From the NCBI GenBank assembly GCA_963457665.1, contig OY735209.1, positions 4,903,081 through 4,967,080 on the forward strand: DNA of 64,000 bases, given 5' to 3'. A model generated the notes under the pieces. It ran no database searches. It was not told the origin of the DNA and saw nothing but the letters and a program-made list of their open reading frames with translations. Of this stretch, positions 23,939 through 35,414 are shown in pieces. Numbering within the stretch: position 1 is the first letter of the stretch; every line of letters begins with the position of its first letter. The translations under genes were made by a program, and so were the position numbers. The DNA comes from Thysanoteuthis rhombus (lineage: Eukaryota; Mollusca; Cephalopoda; Oegopsida; Thysanoteuthidae).

Positions 23939-23985
23939 ATTTAATTTGGAATGTGAATTTTTTGAAAATGTTGATGTATAGATTT
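23939..23985 (-). pseudogene. Decayed finger directly upstream of the start codon
   Basis: In frame with the gene, reading upstream of the Met, one finds STFSKNSHSKLN. That is a finger helix in which the expected L is S and the first zinc-binding His is Asn. Upstream of it the two Cys are missing and a TAA closes the frame at about 23985. The present start codon is therefore the residue that once followed the first His of a finger. Confidence 0.65.
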
Positions 23986-24044
23986 AGCTGGAATGTTTTC
24001 AATTTGGTTCAGGTTTACAGGTATCTTTTCAAATTTGAAGATTG

Positions 24045-24064
24045 TTAATCTCCCATAGATATCT
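24045..24064 (-). promoter_or_regulatory. Splice acceptor and short upstream ORF of the 13-finger exon
   Basis: The minus strand reads TTTTCTTTTTCAATTCCAG, then ATATCTATGGGAGATTAAC. The AG is at plus 24064-24063 and the exon would start at 24062. Within the first bases of the exon is a three-codon upstream ORF (ATG at 24056, TAA ending at 24045). The other minus-strand zinc-finger exon has the same arrangement, an acceptor followed by ATATC (61202-61196). Confidence 0.6.
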
Positions 24065-24065
24065 G

Positions 24066-24599
24066 GAATTGAAAAAGAAAATTTTTTTCAAAAGAAGGAA
24101 CTCACGATTCATTAGCAGTTATAGAGATCATAAGTTTGTGTTTTAATGGACTATAATATATAATTTATGCTCAGTCATAGACAAAATATTCATGTTATTG
24201 CTCCATGATGATAAATAGAAAATGATTTAAATACAGGATTTTTAAAAAACTTTTGCCCAAGTTTTATTTTTCAGCAATAAAAACCCTCAGTTATTGAAGA
24301 AAAATATTATGAAAAAATTTGTACACCCAAACATTTAATCAATCAAACGTGTAATTATGTAAAACCTTTTATGAATAGGAAAATAAATTGAATGGAACGT
24401 AGGAAGAATAACTTTTCATCTCCACGTTCTCAGTTACAGCATAAGTCTGACAAATTTGTTAAAAAAGTTTTCAATCAAATTTATTTTTCTTAATTGAGAA
24501 TGAATCAAAAGACCAACAAGATAACCCAGTGCCAAAATAGCATGCCAACTACTCAGGGTCTCTTCATGCAGCCAAAACAAGGAACATACTGAATTGGTA
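24066..24599. other. Non-coding stretch (putative intron of the zinc-finger gene)
   Basis: No feature is recognised; if the acceptor at 24064 is used, this is intronic. Confidence 0.35.
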
Positions 24600-26290
24600 A
24601 CATCGTTGAAGTTGTTTATAAAGTTGAAAAATTAGTTGTGTTGGGAAAATCATGAGACCACTCGTAAACACTATGCATAGGTATTTTGATAAAATGGTTG
24701 TTTTTTCCAGTTTTGTAAAAGATGACCATTTGCACAAAGACTTTCTAACAGCTTGGTCCACTCAAGATATGACCTTGTAAACTGATTGGAATGGAACCAT
24801 CAAATTACCATACCTCTTACAAGACAAGAGAGAGAATGCCTTTCGATACCCAAGGCCAATAGACGTATCTGAATTATTGTACCGACCACATTCGGGAAAA
24901 ATCTTTAGACTGCAAGATTTTTCAAACAATGTATTTCGAGACATAACGATGAATATCTGCTCACCAAACATTTGATGACAAAAAGAGAAACTGCTGAATC
25001 TACATTTCCACTTTCAACTTCTGTATCTTGCTCAGAAACCCCAACACAGTTCGCAGTATTAGGCGCTTCAATTTTGTTTTTGAAAAGAATTGACTGAATG
25101 CATATTTGAACTGGAGTGCATTTGGGCTATTATTTGACCGAAGGCAAATCTGGACTTGAGAATATCTTGGGAAAGGCATTATGTCAACACATTATCGCAT
25201 GGTGATTCAGTTCTTTTCAAGAGATTATTGCTTACTGCAAGAATAGAAAGAACAGATATGTAGAAACCAGTCATGAATATTCTCCTAGGACCCTTTATAA
25301 TAGGCAATCCAGATGTATCCTTCAAACACTTAAGAAACTTAATTCCATCCCTCAGTTTACACTCAATATCAAAAATGTTATCTTGCTTAATTGGTTGTTT
25401 GGTGTTATTTGCCAAACTTACTTTTTGAATTGAGGAAATCAAACATATTATTCATCAAGAGAACAAAACCACTCGTTGGTTTTACCGTCTTCAAATCCTT
25501 TCAACTTTGAGTATCAGAAGAAGTTTTTCACAAAAGATACTGAATGGTTAAACAATTGTGTTGCAACGCTCACTTTCAGTCATTTTACATGTTTTCATGA
25601 TGGACAATGTTGTCTTGCTGCATGCAGAGCAATTCCAGAATATGTTCCAAAGTTGTACAAAAAATATGCATGCAACTAAAAACACTCCTTGCCAATTTCA
25701 TCATGTCATATATATATAAAAAAAAAATCACATATATGTTCGTACTAGTTTGGCTACATGGGTAAAAGAGCAATCAAGATTTTTAATGTTACGGCCAAGT
25801 TTTTTGATCATTCCAAAATTTTCGATGCACCATAGAACACAACAGCATGAATCTGTGCAACAACCTAAAGCAGCATTTTTAGGGATTCATTACTTAACAG
25901 CATAAATCACCATTTAATATATTTGTAAGAAATTATGCCAATGGAGCATACCAAGGATCTTTTAGACCAAATATCTGAATAACTAAAGTATTTGTTGCTA
26001 AATTGTTCAGATCCTTAGCTTTAATACTCCCAAAATTTACATTCCTGACAAACTTTCCAATTTTAGGGATCTTATTTCTTCTTTCAAGCTCATTTCATCA
26101 ATTATACAAACCTCTTCACCATCCTTCAGAGGGTCCATTATGTGAAGCAAGGACTTTTTGAGGAATCCAGGTTCACATTCATCCAAGCAGACCATTTACA
26201 GATGGTAGGAGTATTTTGAAGGGAAAGATATTTTTTCAGAGTCACAGGCTCTTGGGCTAGAAAAATTCTTTCATTTCTGTGGAGTATCAT
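24600..26290 (-). pseudogene. P-element/THAP9-like transposase pseudogene
   Basis: Minus-strand blocks occur in the order of P-element/THAP9 transposases. Near 26180 is a degraded 'CEPGFL' region. CIIDEMSLKEEI is at about 26112-26068 (family: LIIDEMSL/I). LVIQIFGLKDPWYAPLA, at about 25988-25935, matches 'ALVFMVRGLK..WKQP.AYFL'. MMKLARSVFS, at about 25715, matches 'H.LKLARN'. NNMFDFLNS, at about 25455, matches 'IN.LFD.LNS'. GLPIIKGPRRIFMTGF lies at about 25300-25250 (family: 'KRRTGFIGF'). SQDILKSRFAFGQ, at about 25175, matches 'SQDH.E.FF..IR'. A decayed C-terminal stretch reaches about 24600. Many frameshifts and stops lie between blocks. The N-terminal THAP zinc finger is not visible. P-type transposases use GTP and a DDE-like RNase H fold. 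This copy is dead. Confidence 0.7.
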
Positions 26291-26299
26291 GATCTAGAT

Positions 26300-27785
26300 G
26301 CTTGTGAATTATTTTTTTGCATCATTTTAAAATAATTCTGTTGCTACCAAAGTTATTCATTATTCTTGCTTTACTTTCTTCAGAGAACATCTCAGCATTT
26401 TTCAACCTCAAAACTGAACCTTTAATTGTTCTTTCCTGACACATATATTAAATAAAGTTGCTTATTTTGGATGATTTGTTTATTTGTTTGTTTTTCTCAT
26501 CATTTCAAGATATTTTTCTCAATCATTATGGATGACAAATTAGATGCATATTCATGATCAAACTTGGGAATTTGGGGTTTGGTGAAATCTTGAGAAAGAT
26601 ACCAATTTTCATTTTGCATCTTTGTTGGATTTCTGTTCTTTATGAGAGCTTAGGGGTATCAGAAACAGATGGAACAGCGCCTTTCTTTAGATGCCTTTTC
26701 TTTGAAGTAATGTCTTAGAGAATGGGATTAGTTGCAATCAGATTCAAAGAAATATTGTCTTCTAATGAATGAATGTCCAGGGAGGTTCCACTTGGAATTG
26801 TCAAGGGGAAACCTGCTGCAGAAGAAAAAGAAGGATTTCTTGAGTTTAGTTTGCTTCAATTACCAGTACATGACTGATGAAGAGGAAAATAGGAGGAGGA
26901 TACATAAAATATCATAAGAATTCGAATCATGATGCCAACTAATTTTCTAAAAGTTGAAGCATAGCAATTCCAAGTTGTTAGTTAGTGTAAATAAAACTGC
27001 AAACCACATCGTTTCATAAATGCAAATAAAAGGTAAAAACAAACAAGTTTTGCAAGTTTCAATTAATAGAAATTTCATGGTGGCCTTTTTGAAATTTTAC
27101 CCTCTAGATCGGGTGTGGTATTCGAATTAGTACGGTAACAAATAACACAATCTAAAAGTGAATATGGACCTGATGATATCTCAGAACAAAATAACTACTA
27201 AAATGATAATACATTGAAGAGATATTTCAAAAAACTCACAACTGTAACATGAACTGGGCTAACTTCGAATCTAAGACTTGACTAAACTCTTGAATGAATA
27301 AATCACATCAGCATAACATATGTTATGCCAGATATCATCTTACATGAAGAAGATTTAAACACTGCATTTAAATTTATTTTTTTCAATCCCTGGTCTCAGT
27401 AATCACTCAACTTTTTGTCGATACTGGTTAAAATGGTTTCTAATTAAAAGAAAAAAAATTAGTGTAAAAGCAAAGAAAGTTTATAACTTCTGATGGAATG
27501 AAATAATTTCACCATCGATACTTTTCCAACAACGTCAAAATTTATGCACATTTACCATTGAAGTTTATCAGAAAGTCTTTACATAGGATTTAGTAAATCT
27601 AATTTACTTCAAAAGTCGAAATGTAATAGAGTAAATAAAAACAATCCATTAAGCAAAATGTAATTCACACCGATTTAAATTAAAAGTTGAAAAAAATAAA
27701 TTGAATTAGTTTTTTTTTTAAAAATATACTGATCAATTTTCGATGAAAGATACACCGAAAATTGCAGATAATTTTTAGTTTCGAT
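26300..27785. other. Non-coding stretch
   Basis: No gene or clear repeat is recognised; it may include the eroded 5' part of the P-like element. Confidence 0.35.
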
Positions 27786-27789
27786 AAAA

Positions 27790-28165
27790 GATAAAATATT
27801 TTGAAAAATTATTTCACTAAATTCATTTTCGTGAGCAAAAATGTGTCTTCTTGCAAATCATCTGTATTTTTATTCGTAAATGAGGAAATTAAAAAAAAAA
27901 ATAAGAGAACGTTATACTTACTTCTTTCTCTTTTCTTTCGTCTGATTTCTCTTCCTTTGGGAAATGCAACATTAAAGAGAAAAAAAGAAACGATTCAATT
28001 TTAAAGAAACTAAAATGTTTCCTGGTTGAATCTTAGTTAAAAACAATCGTCGTTTGCGATCGGTGCAAAATGTTTAGAATAGCAAAAGTCAGAGACAAAA
28101 TTACTATGAATTATCTCCCTTTATTTCTGGGGATTGAAACTCAAGGGAGGTAATTCATACTATAA
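27790..28165 (-). repeat. Long inverted repeat, left arm
   Basis: 27899-27953 is identical over about 54 bp to the reverse complement of 32994-33047. The arms remain alignable on both sides, about 350 bp in total. On the minus strand the identical core is purine-rich and carries a perfect-looking splice donor, AA followed by GTAAGTAT (27921-27914). Its partner is at 32785-33130. Confidence 0.75.
28103..28161. repeat. Hairpin with AAGGGAGGTAATTC arms
   Basis: 28103-28121 (ACTATGAATTATCTCCCTT) pairs with 28143-28161 at 17 of 19 positions. The arm motif TACCTCCCTT recurs singly at about 6527 and 7197. It is common in molluscan repeats (from memory). Confidence 0.6.
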
Positions 28166-28784
28166 AGAAATATTCTTTTACTAGGCAGAATTTGATTCAC
28201 TCAATAAAATACTGAAACTTTAAAAAAATATGTTTTAAAATTTCTCTTGTTCAATAAATACAAGGGTAATGGTTCGGTTTCAAATGACACAGTTCCCCAA
28301 GGAAAATTTGGTTATTTCTTAAAAATTTATTTTTTAATATTTTATGCAGGGGTTCTACATAACAATGTATGCTAAATTAAGCTCTTACTTTCCTTCATTT
28401 TACTAAAGTGCTGCTTACAAGAATCATCTTTAATTCGTGTAGGTAATATTTTCTTTCATGTGTAAAGATTTGTTTCTGATAACAAATTTCTTGATGGTTC
28501 AGAGGTTTGATGGAGTGAAAGCACTCAAAGACGAAAGGAAAAAATATATGAAAATATAAGCTTTCCAAACATCCAGAAAGAATTAAGGAAATTTTTGAAA
28601 ATAAATACCTATTTAGGCCTCTCTTGTAGCAGTGCTAATGGTAAGTTCTTGAACCAAGGTGAAATTCAGTATTCAAAATGCTGATTTTCAAGGCAGGTAT
28701 ACCTCCACATGTAGAAACTTGTGCCATAATGAGCTATGCTTTCAAAATATCCAGAAAGATATTAGAAGATTTGTCTTTATATCA

Positions 28785-29290
28785 TTGATTAATGTCATGA
28801 TAATCACTCTTTTTCTAATGTTAGTAGTTTACACGTCAAAGAGGACTATTGGATTTAAATTATGCCCATGTTTTGTTGCAATTGGATTAGGGTTAGGGTT
28901 AGGGTTTTAGCTGTGAGAAAAACATGTTTTATTGTGAGGTTAGGGTTAGATTCCCTAAGAAAAATACTGTCAAACTGGCATAAGAAAGAAAGAGAAATTT
29001 ATATCTGAGGTTACCTATGGCGAATGGAAATTAGAAATGCAATTTAGCATTGTAGTTACATTGTAAATAGAACCCCTTCATGAACCTGAAAAAAGTTTTT
29101 CTTTCTAGAAACTGACTAATATCAGTCAGGGAGGTTTTCAGGTTGAATAGATTGAAAGCCTGTAAAATTGAAATTTACAAAAATGAATTTACACCGTCAG
29201 AGTTTGAACTCAGTTCACAGATCATATGTTCAGTGCCTTTAACCTCGCGGATATTCAATGACCGAGATTTCAAATAAGTAAATGAAGTAC
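28785..29290 (-). repeat. Interspersed repeat family A, copy with tRNA-like head
   Basis: The block 'AGTAGTTTACACGTCAAAG', then 'TTACATTGTAAATAGAACCCC' and 'TTTCTTTCTAGAAACTGAC', matches the cluster at 43-46 kb. Read on the minus strand, about 29265-29195 has a tRNA-like stretch (GAGGTTAAAGGCACTGAAC, then GAGTTCAAACTC). Confidence 0.55.
28887..28949 (+). repeat. Short interstitial telomere-like repeats
   Basis: Three perfect TTAGGG units at 28887-28904, and a further GGTTAGGGTTAG at about 28938-28949. Too short to be a chromosome end. Confidence 0.85.
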
Positions 29291-29704
29291 TAAACTTACT
29301 TCTTATTTACCGAATGAATGGCAACTATTGAGTATAATGAACTTCTGGATTTAACAACCATCCACTCCCTTAATTACTGTGTCATAGTGAAAGTTTATTG
29401 TACTATGCTCACTTATTTTAAAGTCACATAATTCATCTGTTTATTTAAATCTCTTTCTTGGCAAAGAGTATGGGGGTGGGGGGAAGTAACCAAACCAAAC
29501 AGAAGATACAAATCATTCAAAGAAATTCCAGAAGTTATAAAACTCAAGCATGTTTGATTATTTAGAATTCTATTCAACATGGATGTCAAAGCACAAAATA
29601 ACATGAAATTTATGTGAAAGAGTTTCATCTTTGGAACAAAAAACATTCGGGAAATGAACTGGTTGGAGTGGAAAAATATTTTTCAATGGTTTCTTATTTC
29701 ATTT

Positions 29705-30010
29705 ACTATTATTTACATTTACTCTAATTTAGTCTAAAGAAAATGATGTTTTTTTTTTTCAAATTCCTCCAATTTACAATGTGAGTTTATGCTAATTGAT
29801 CGTTTCATTTATGTGCAGCAGCATTTGAATTTTTTTCTTTGAATTCAGACTCTTCAGTGATCTAACTGAAGACAAGAGAAGTAACTCAATTATTGATCAC
29901 CCCTTCTTCCTAATCAAAAAATCCCCAAAACAGAATGCTACAAAAAGATATTGGTCATGTGATGATTTGTATTGTCCATTGAGTGACTAACCAGACTAGT
30001 TTTATTTAAA
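29705..30010 (+). repeat. Interspersed repeat family C, copy 1
   Basis: The family is recognised by 'TTTACAA.GTG.GTTTATG.TAAATTGGTC' in its middle and by 'ATTGAGTGACTAACCAGAC' at its end. Other copies are at about 31230, 48190 (partial), 57770 and 61765. All five lie on the plus strand. No coding content; class unknown. Confidence 0.65.
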
Positions 30011-30011
30011 T

Positions 30012-30470
30012 CAGGGTTTCTCAACCTGTGCAATATTGCCCACCAAGAGGCAATTTCAACTCTTTTGTGGGAAGTGAGCAACTGTGTGAGCAAATGGTGG
30101 GTGCCTTGAAATTTTTAATGGATAGTATTCTGAGTATTAAAGTCTGTAATTGACAATAAAAAATGAGTAACATTTTCTATTATTGTCATACCAAACAGTA
30201 CTGTGATATTGCACTTTATGTAAACCTAATGTGTATACACAGATCCTGTGTCTGGTGAGGCACAGCATCTCACTAAAAACAGGCATCACATTGATGCTAT
30301 CTAAAAATAGTATGTGTCTGCCAAATATTTGATGTTACTACTTTACATGACTTTCATTGAAAGCAGTTAAAAATCTTTTGATATCTTTTTGAATATTTAC
30401 TATACAAGTGGGCAGTGGAAAAAAAACTGAAAATGGGTAGGGGTGACACTCAAAAGGTTGAGAACCCCTG
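30012..30470. mobile_element. hAT-type non-autonomous element (MITE)
   Basis: The left end CAGGGTTTCTCAACCTG and the right end AGGTTGAGAACCCCTG are inverted copies, the classic hAT terminus CAGGGGTTCTCAACC. The flanking 8-mers ATTTAAAT (30004-30011) and GTATAAAT (30471-30478) agree at 6 of 8 positions, consistent with an aged 8-bp target duplication. The 459-bp interior has no transposase. Confidence 0.8.
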
Positions 30471-31229
30471 GTATAAATGTTCATTTGAAGTTTAAGAATC
30501 TTTACTTGAAGGAAGCATAATAGTAATAAAGCCTTCAAGAACTTCATAAGAACTGTAATGGAATAAGGAATTAATCATCTGATTGATGCTGGGTTGCCAT
30601 ATCTGCTAACATGATAGCAGTGAATCAACTGGAGAATTCATCAAACATTGCCCGGCAAAAATTTTATTATTTAATATTGTTGCTTTTACATTGATTGTCC
30701 TGAAATTTTAAATTTCTTATAATTTGAAAAAATGTCTTTTCACAATTACAAACACTTTCCCTTTCATTTGATCAAAACAGCCAATCGTTTATTTGGGATT
30801 TACACTAACCATTTAGATACTAACGGTATTTTTGAGTACCGCATGTTTTGTTGATTAATTTGAGACCTGCATGTCCTCGGAAGTACTTTTCAGTAAGATA
30901 TTTTATTTCTCAATAAAAATGATTGTTAACCTGAACGATTCTTTATCATTCAATGTTAATTGTCTTTATACGGTCTTCAAATATAAATGAGAAAATTCAA
31001 TTACAAGAAAAAATTTTTTTAAATAATGTCTGAAAGGTTTAAACTGCTGGAATTAGGAATAAACAAAGTGGTTTTGGCTGGAGCTTGAACTAGCAGCCTT
31101 TATGTGTCCATTTTGGATTCTTTACCAAAAAATATCGTCATAAATAGCAACAAAAATGGAAGAGAGATAATCAGTCAATATAATTTCAAGGTCAAATTCA
31201 CATACTTTGAAATTGCTGTTAGAAACCAT

Positions 31230-31545
31230 CAACTGTCAACAGAGGTTTCTTTAGTTTTCAAGTTGGCTGGCTGACTGGCAAGGTATGTACCACTAACAGA
31301 GGGCTGAAAATTCCAACATTTGCTTTTCAACATTTCTGGGGAAAAACATTCAGTTTTTTTTAAATTCCATCCCCAAATAGGTTTACAAATGAAGTTTCGA
31401 TTTGCAATGTGAGTTTAGGCTAAATTGGTCCCTTGGTTAGTGCCTGGCATGCTTTTATTTTCAAATTTGGACTTCTTAATGATCATTACCCAACAAAAGA
31501 TGAGACAAGTAACTTATTCATTGTTCACCCTCAACATGACACGCT
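31230..31545 (+). repeat. Interspersed repeat family C, copy 2
   Basis: Contains TTTCTTTAGTTTTCAAGTTGG, GCTGGCTGACTGG and GGCTAAATTGGTCCCTTGGT, aligning with copies at 57770 and 61765. Confidence 0.65.
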
Positions 31546-31969
31546 GCTATCTGCCTTGAGTTAATATTTGAAATCCTGTCTTTTACCCAGACTTCTACTC
31601 TGACTCCTGGCGCTGACGGTAAATCCCAACTCGTATTTACTAAACTTGACAGTCTGGCACAAGGCCACCAGGAAGGAACACTCGGCATATAATATAATAA
31701 CTCATGAGACCCCTGTTCAAGAGTAATGTACACTGCTTTCTGAATCTTGTCTTGAAAAAAAAAATAATTACAGAAATGTTTTTCCATTTCTACATTTATG
31801 AATTCTCAGTTTTTAAAAAATATGCACTTATTTTATTCCATAACAAAAAAAATGGTACAGTAAAATTCAAGGATTCCATTGAGTGGATCTTTCTTTTTTC
31901 AAATGATTGAAATAAAAACTCACCATCACAGTCAATAATTGAAAACCTTAGCACCAAGATTTGAAGTAA

Positions 31970-32500
31970 AAAGAATCCTATCGAAGAATAAATATGGTCA
32001 GAATAAATTCTATTTATGACATCACTGGATTTGTCCACAGGGAGAAAATCTAACATAGAGTAGAGAAACATCTAGAGAATCAAGATGTTATTAATAAACC
32101 TGTCAGGATAAGGTCAAAAAAGTATTTTTTCAAAAAATGAGAAAAAGAGTATTCGGAAAGGATCCACTGAATTTTCTGTTGACAAAATGGTATGTCAAGA
32201 AGTGCTAGAACAATCAAAAACAAAAAGCTTTTTGCACAACAATAAAAAATAAATTTTTCAAAGGAGTCTATTGGGGTACTGATGCCAATTTTCAAGTCTG
32301 TAGACAAAACACTATAGCCAGGAGTACAAGAAAAAACAAACGAACAATCAATGTATGGTCTAAAAAGTCTTTTTTTCAAACATGAAAATCAGAAAAAAAT
32401 CATTACAAAGTGTCTAATTGGATACTGATGTTAATTTTCAAGTCAGTAGGTACAACGCTTTTTTCCAGGAGTGCTGGAACTGAAAAAAACAAGGAAGCAA
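31970..32500. repeat. Degenerate tandem repeat, period about 125-150 bp
   Basis: 'TTTTCAAGTCTGTAGACAAA', then 'AGCCAGGAGTACAAGAAAAA' (about 32290), recurs as 'TTTTCAAGTCAGTAGGTACA', then 'CCAGGAGTGCTGGAACTGAA' (about 32436), and more weakly at about 32166 and 32018. A minus-oriented relative lies at 43050-43180. Confidence 0.5.
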
Positions 32501-32784
32501 ACAAGCATACTGTAAAAAGAAGAATTCAGATAATAATGGCCCTGGTGAAAATGGCACAAGAGTAACCAAAATAAGTAGTTTATTAATAATAAATATCACC
32601 AGAAATTCAAGTATCAACATTTCCCAGGCATAATTAAATTTATACGATTAGATTCGATAGACGCACGGAATTTTTTAAATCTTTGGCATTCCGTTTTAAA
32701 ACATGATTAGGATTTTGAAAATAGTGTTTTCAAGTTTTTTTATTTTTATTCGTGCAAGGAAGAGGAACCATAAAAATTATAGAA

Positions 32785-33130
32785 CAGTCAGCTATCTTTG
32801 ATGGCTACGGTGATTTAACTTGGGAGCTTCCATTATTTTCATCCATTATCTCCCTTGACTTCCGCTCTCACTAATCATTTTCTGATCGCTAACAAAAGAT
32901 TTTTTTAAAGAAAATTTCCCTAAGAAATGTTTTATTGAATTAAAATTGAATAGTTTCCTGTTTTTTCCCTAATGTTGCATTTTGTTAAGTAAGAGAAATC
33001 AGACGAAAGAAAAGAGAAAGAAGTAAGTATAACGTTCTCTTATTTTCTTTGTTTATAAATAAAAATGAATTTTTGCAGAAAGAGACAAAAAGTCTTTTTG
33101 TAAATTAAACAAAGAAATGACGTTTTTCAT
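32785..33130 (+). repeat. Long inverted repeat, right arm
   Basis: Partner of 27790-28165. The identical core 32994-33047 includes GAAATCAGACGAAAGAAAAG and then GAAAGAA followed by the donor-like GTAAGTAT (33023-33030) on the plus strand. Confidence 0.75.
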
Positions 33131-33134
33131 AAAC

Positions 33135-34288
33135 AATAAGCATTAATCTTTCAATATTTAATCCTATTTTATCCTTTATCTAAAAATTCATCTGGAATCA
33201 GACGATTCCTTTTTATTGAAAACAGATTATTCCGATGATTTCAAGGTATTTTCATTCATTTTTTCTTTTTCCTAATAATCGCATCAAAACTTTTGTTAAT
33301 TTAATTCTTGCTATAGATTAATTATCAATTGTATTTCTCCTGGCACTTTTAGTTTTACCTTTTTATAACAACGTTTGTGAAGTCTCCGGAATAAATTCTG
33401 ATCATTACAATGTTGAAGTTGTTTCCTCTAAGAACTGAATAACCACGATGCTATAATTCTATCCTTATGACAATAGAATAACGTTAACTGTAAAAATGCA
33501 CAAAAATTGTATTGAAACATTTTGGCATCACTTTTGTTTAAAAGAAGAAAAAAAGATTATGAAATAAATGATATTTTGATCTCGCTTGGTATGTCAGAGT
33601 GTTTTGTTTGTTATGGTTTTTCTTGAAATGGGGAAAGTACGTTTTCACATTTTTTTTTTTTTTGTTGTTGTTCTGGTGAAGTTTTCAGTGTCCGGGATAA
33701 AATGGCACAAGTTGGGGGAAAAATAAGGAAAATGGCACCTTTAATTAGAACTGCAATTTTGTGTAGTTTTATTTTTAAGAAATAGCATTAAAACAGTTTG
33801 ATGTACTTCGTTATTTAAGCGAGCCTCGCAAATAATCGATTATATCATTTGCAAACATCATTAAAACAAAACTTCGGTGTTGTTTGTTTTTGTTTATTTA
33901 AACAGGGTGGCTAAAATCACCACGGGGGAAACATCTTACTGATTGGTCACAGTATATTTCTCAAGAGAGTTTCGTATTCTATATATTTCGAGGTGAAAGT
34001 TTGTTACTGGTTCATGGACAGACTTTTCTCTTTTGTTTGGTCTTTTTTATTTTTTAATTCAAAGGGAAATAATCAATAACGCTGATTTATGCAGCATTTC
34101 TGCTAACATTTTTTGTTTATATTCAGTTTTTACGAACACATTTTGTTTAATCATGGGTTGGGTTTGCAATCAAACAACAAAAAATAATCATTTTCTTCAT
34201 ATTTATAAAATTAAAAAGAATATACATTTGTCACTAATAACAAAAATTCATTAATCATTTGTTCCTTGTTTCACTTATAAGCAGTGCA
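33135..34288. other. Non-coding stretch
   Basis: No gene or clear repeat is recognised. Confidence 0.4.
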
Positions 34289-34289
34289 G

Positions 34290-34338
<49 letters not shown>

Positions 34339-34527
34339 ACATATATATATAATATTTTCTGTTTTTAGGGTTGCTCTATCTGTGGTGATAATGCTCAATA
34401 TTTAAAAGTTTGACATAGAACGTAAATAGATCAATATTTACATTTTCGTTGTTACTGATTAGTTTCACACCATTGCAATTCATCAATTGCCATGATGTGA
34501 AACCGATCAGTAACAACAAAACGGTAA

Positions 34528-34571
<44 letters not shown>
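34290..34571. repeat. 100-bp foldback palindrome between two (TA)n microsatellites
   Basis: TA microsatellites lie at 34290-34352 and 34530-34571. Between them, about 34434-34534 is an almost perfect palindrome. The left arm contains GTTGTTACTGATTAGTTTCA and pairs with TGAAACCGATCAGTAACAAC on the right. The centre CATTGCAATT-catc-AATTGCCATG closes it with a 4-nt loop. One small insertion (about 3 bp) and a few mismatches are present. Confidence 0.8.
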
Positions 34572-34573
<2 letters not shown>

Positions 34574-35357
34574 CGTATGTCTTTGAATATAAGTCAGCCG
34601 TGAGTCTGAGACAAGGTCAAATTAGAATAGGAAAACCAAATAAATCAGAAATCTAGAATATAAGTTGAGCCCAAAACCATAATCAAGGCATTTGACAATT
34701 TTTGCCTTAGCGAGAAAAAGGCGAAACAAAAACAGACTCACAAGTTGGTTCCATATTTTTTATTGAACACCAACTGAATATTTGCTGTTATTGTGATGTC
34801 CAGTTGCATATTTCACCACTTTCAATTTGAAGGTGACATTCCAGGTACATTGTCTTCTTTTGTTTGTGCAGACATTGTTGGGATCTTGTTGTACCACATT
34901 GTAATTGATGTTGTGAGGCAAAGCTGAGAAAAGTACAAATGATGTTCATTGTTGAACGAAATGAATTCTAGCCATTATTGTAGTTCCATGTAGCAGATTG
35001 TGTCAGTCAAACGTTCAGGCATAGAGTACATTTTACAATTTGACTTCTGTCTGGTGCTTTGGTTTAATCATCTTCCTTATATTTCCCACAGTAGGCTCCA
35101 GAGCGAGCTAGTTTTGTAGGTTTTTATTCTTTATCTCAGCTCCCATTTGTAAAAAAATTCTTAATGTAGCCAATTCTAATTTTTATTATTTAAATCTTTG
35201 GATGAATTCTTGTTACTTCTCCGGGAGCCTGTTTTCTGGTACAGAATTTGACTTGACAGTTTTTCCTTACTTTATAACTGACTTGACTTCAAGTCAAGCT
35301 GTTAATTTCAGGCAACTTTTTAGGTAAAAAACTTCTACTTATATTCAAAGATGTACA

Positions 35358-35360
<3 letters not shown>

Positions 35361-35409
<49 letters not shown>

Positions 35410-35414
35410 ATATA
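35361..35414. repeat. (TA)n microsatellite
   Basis: About 54 bp of TA repeats with a few G interruptions. Confidence 0.95.

Noticed and set aside
28887..28904. Chromosome end
   Set aside because: Only three TTAGGG units, flanked on both sides by ordinary sequence.
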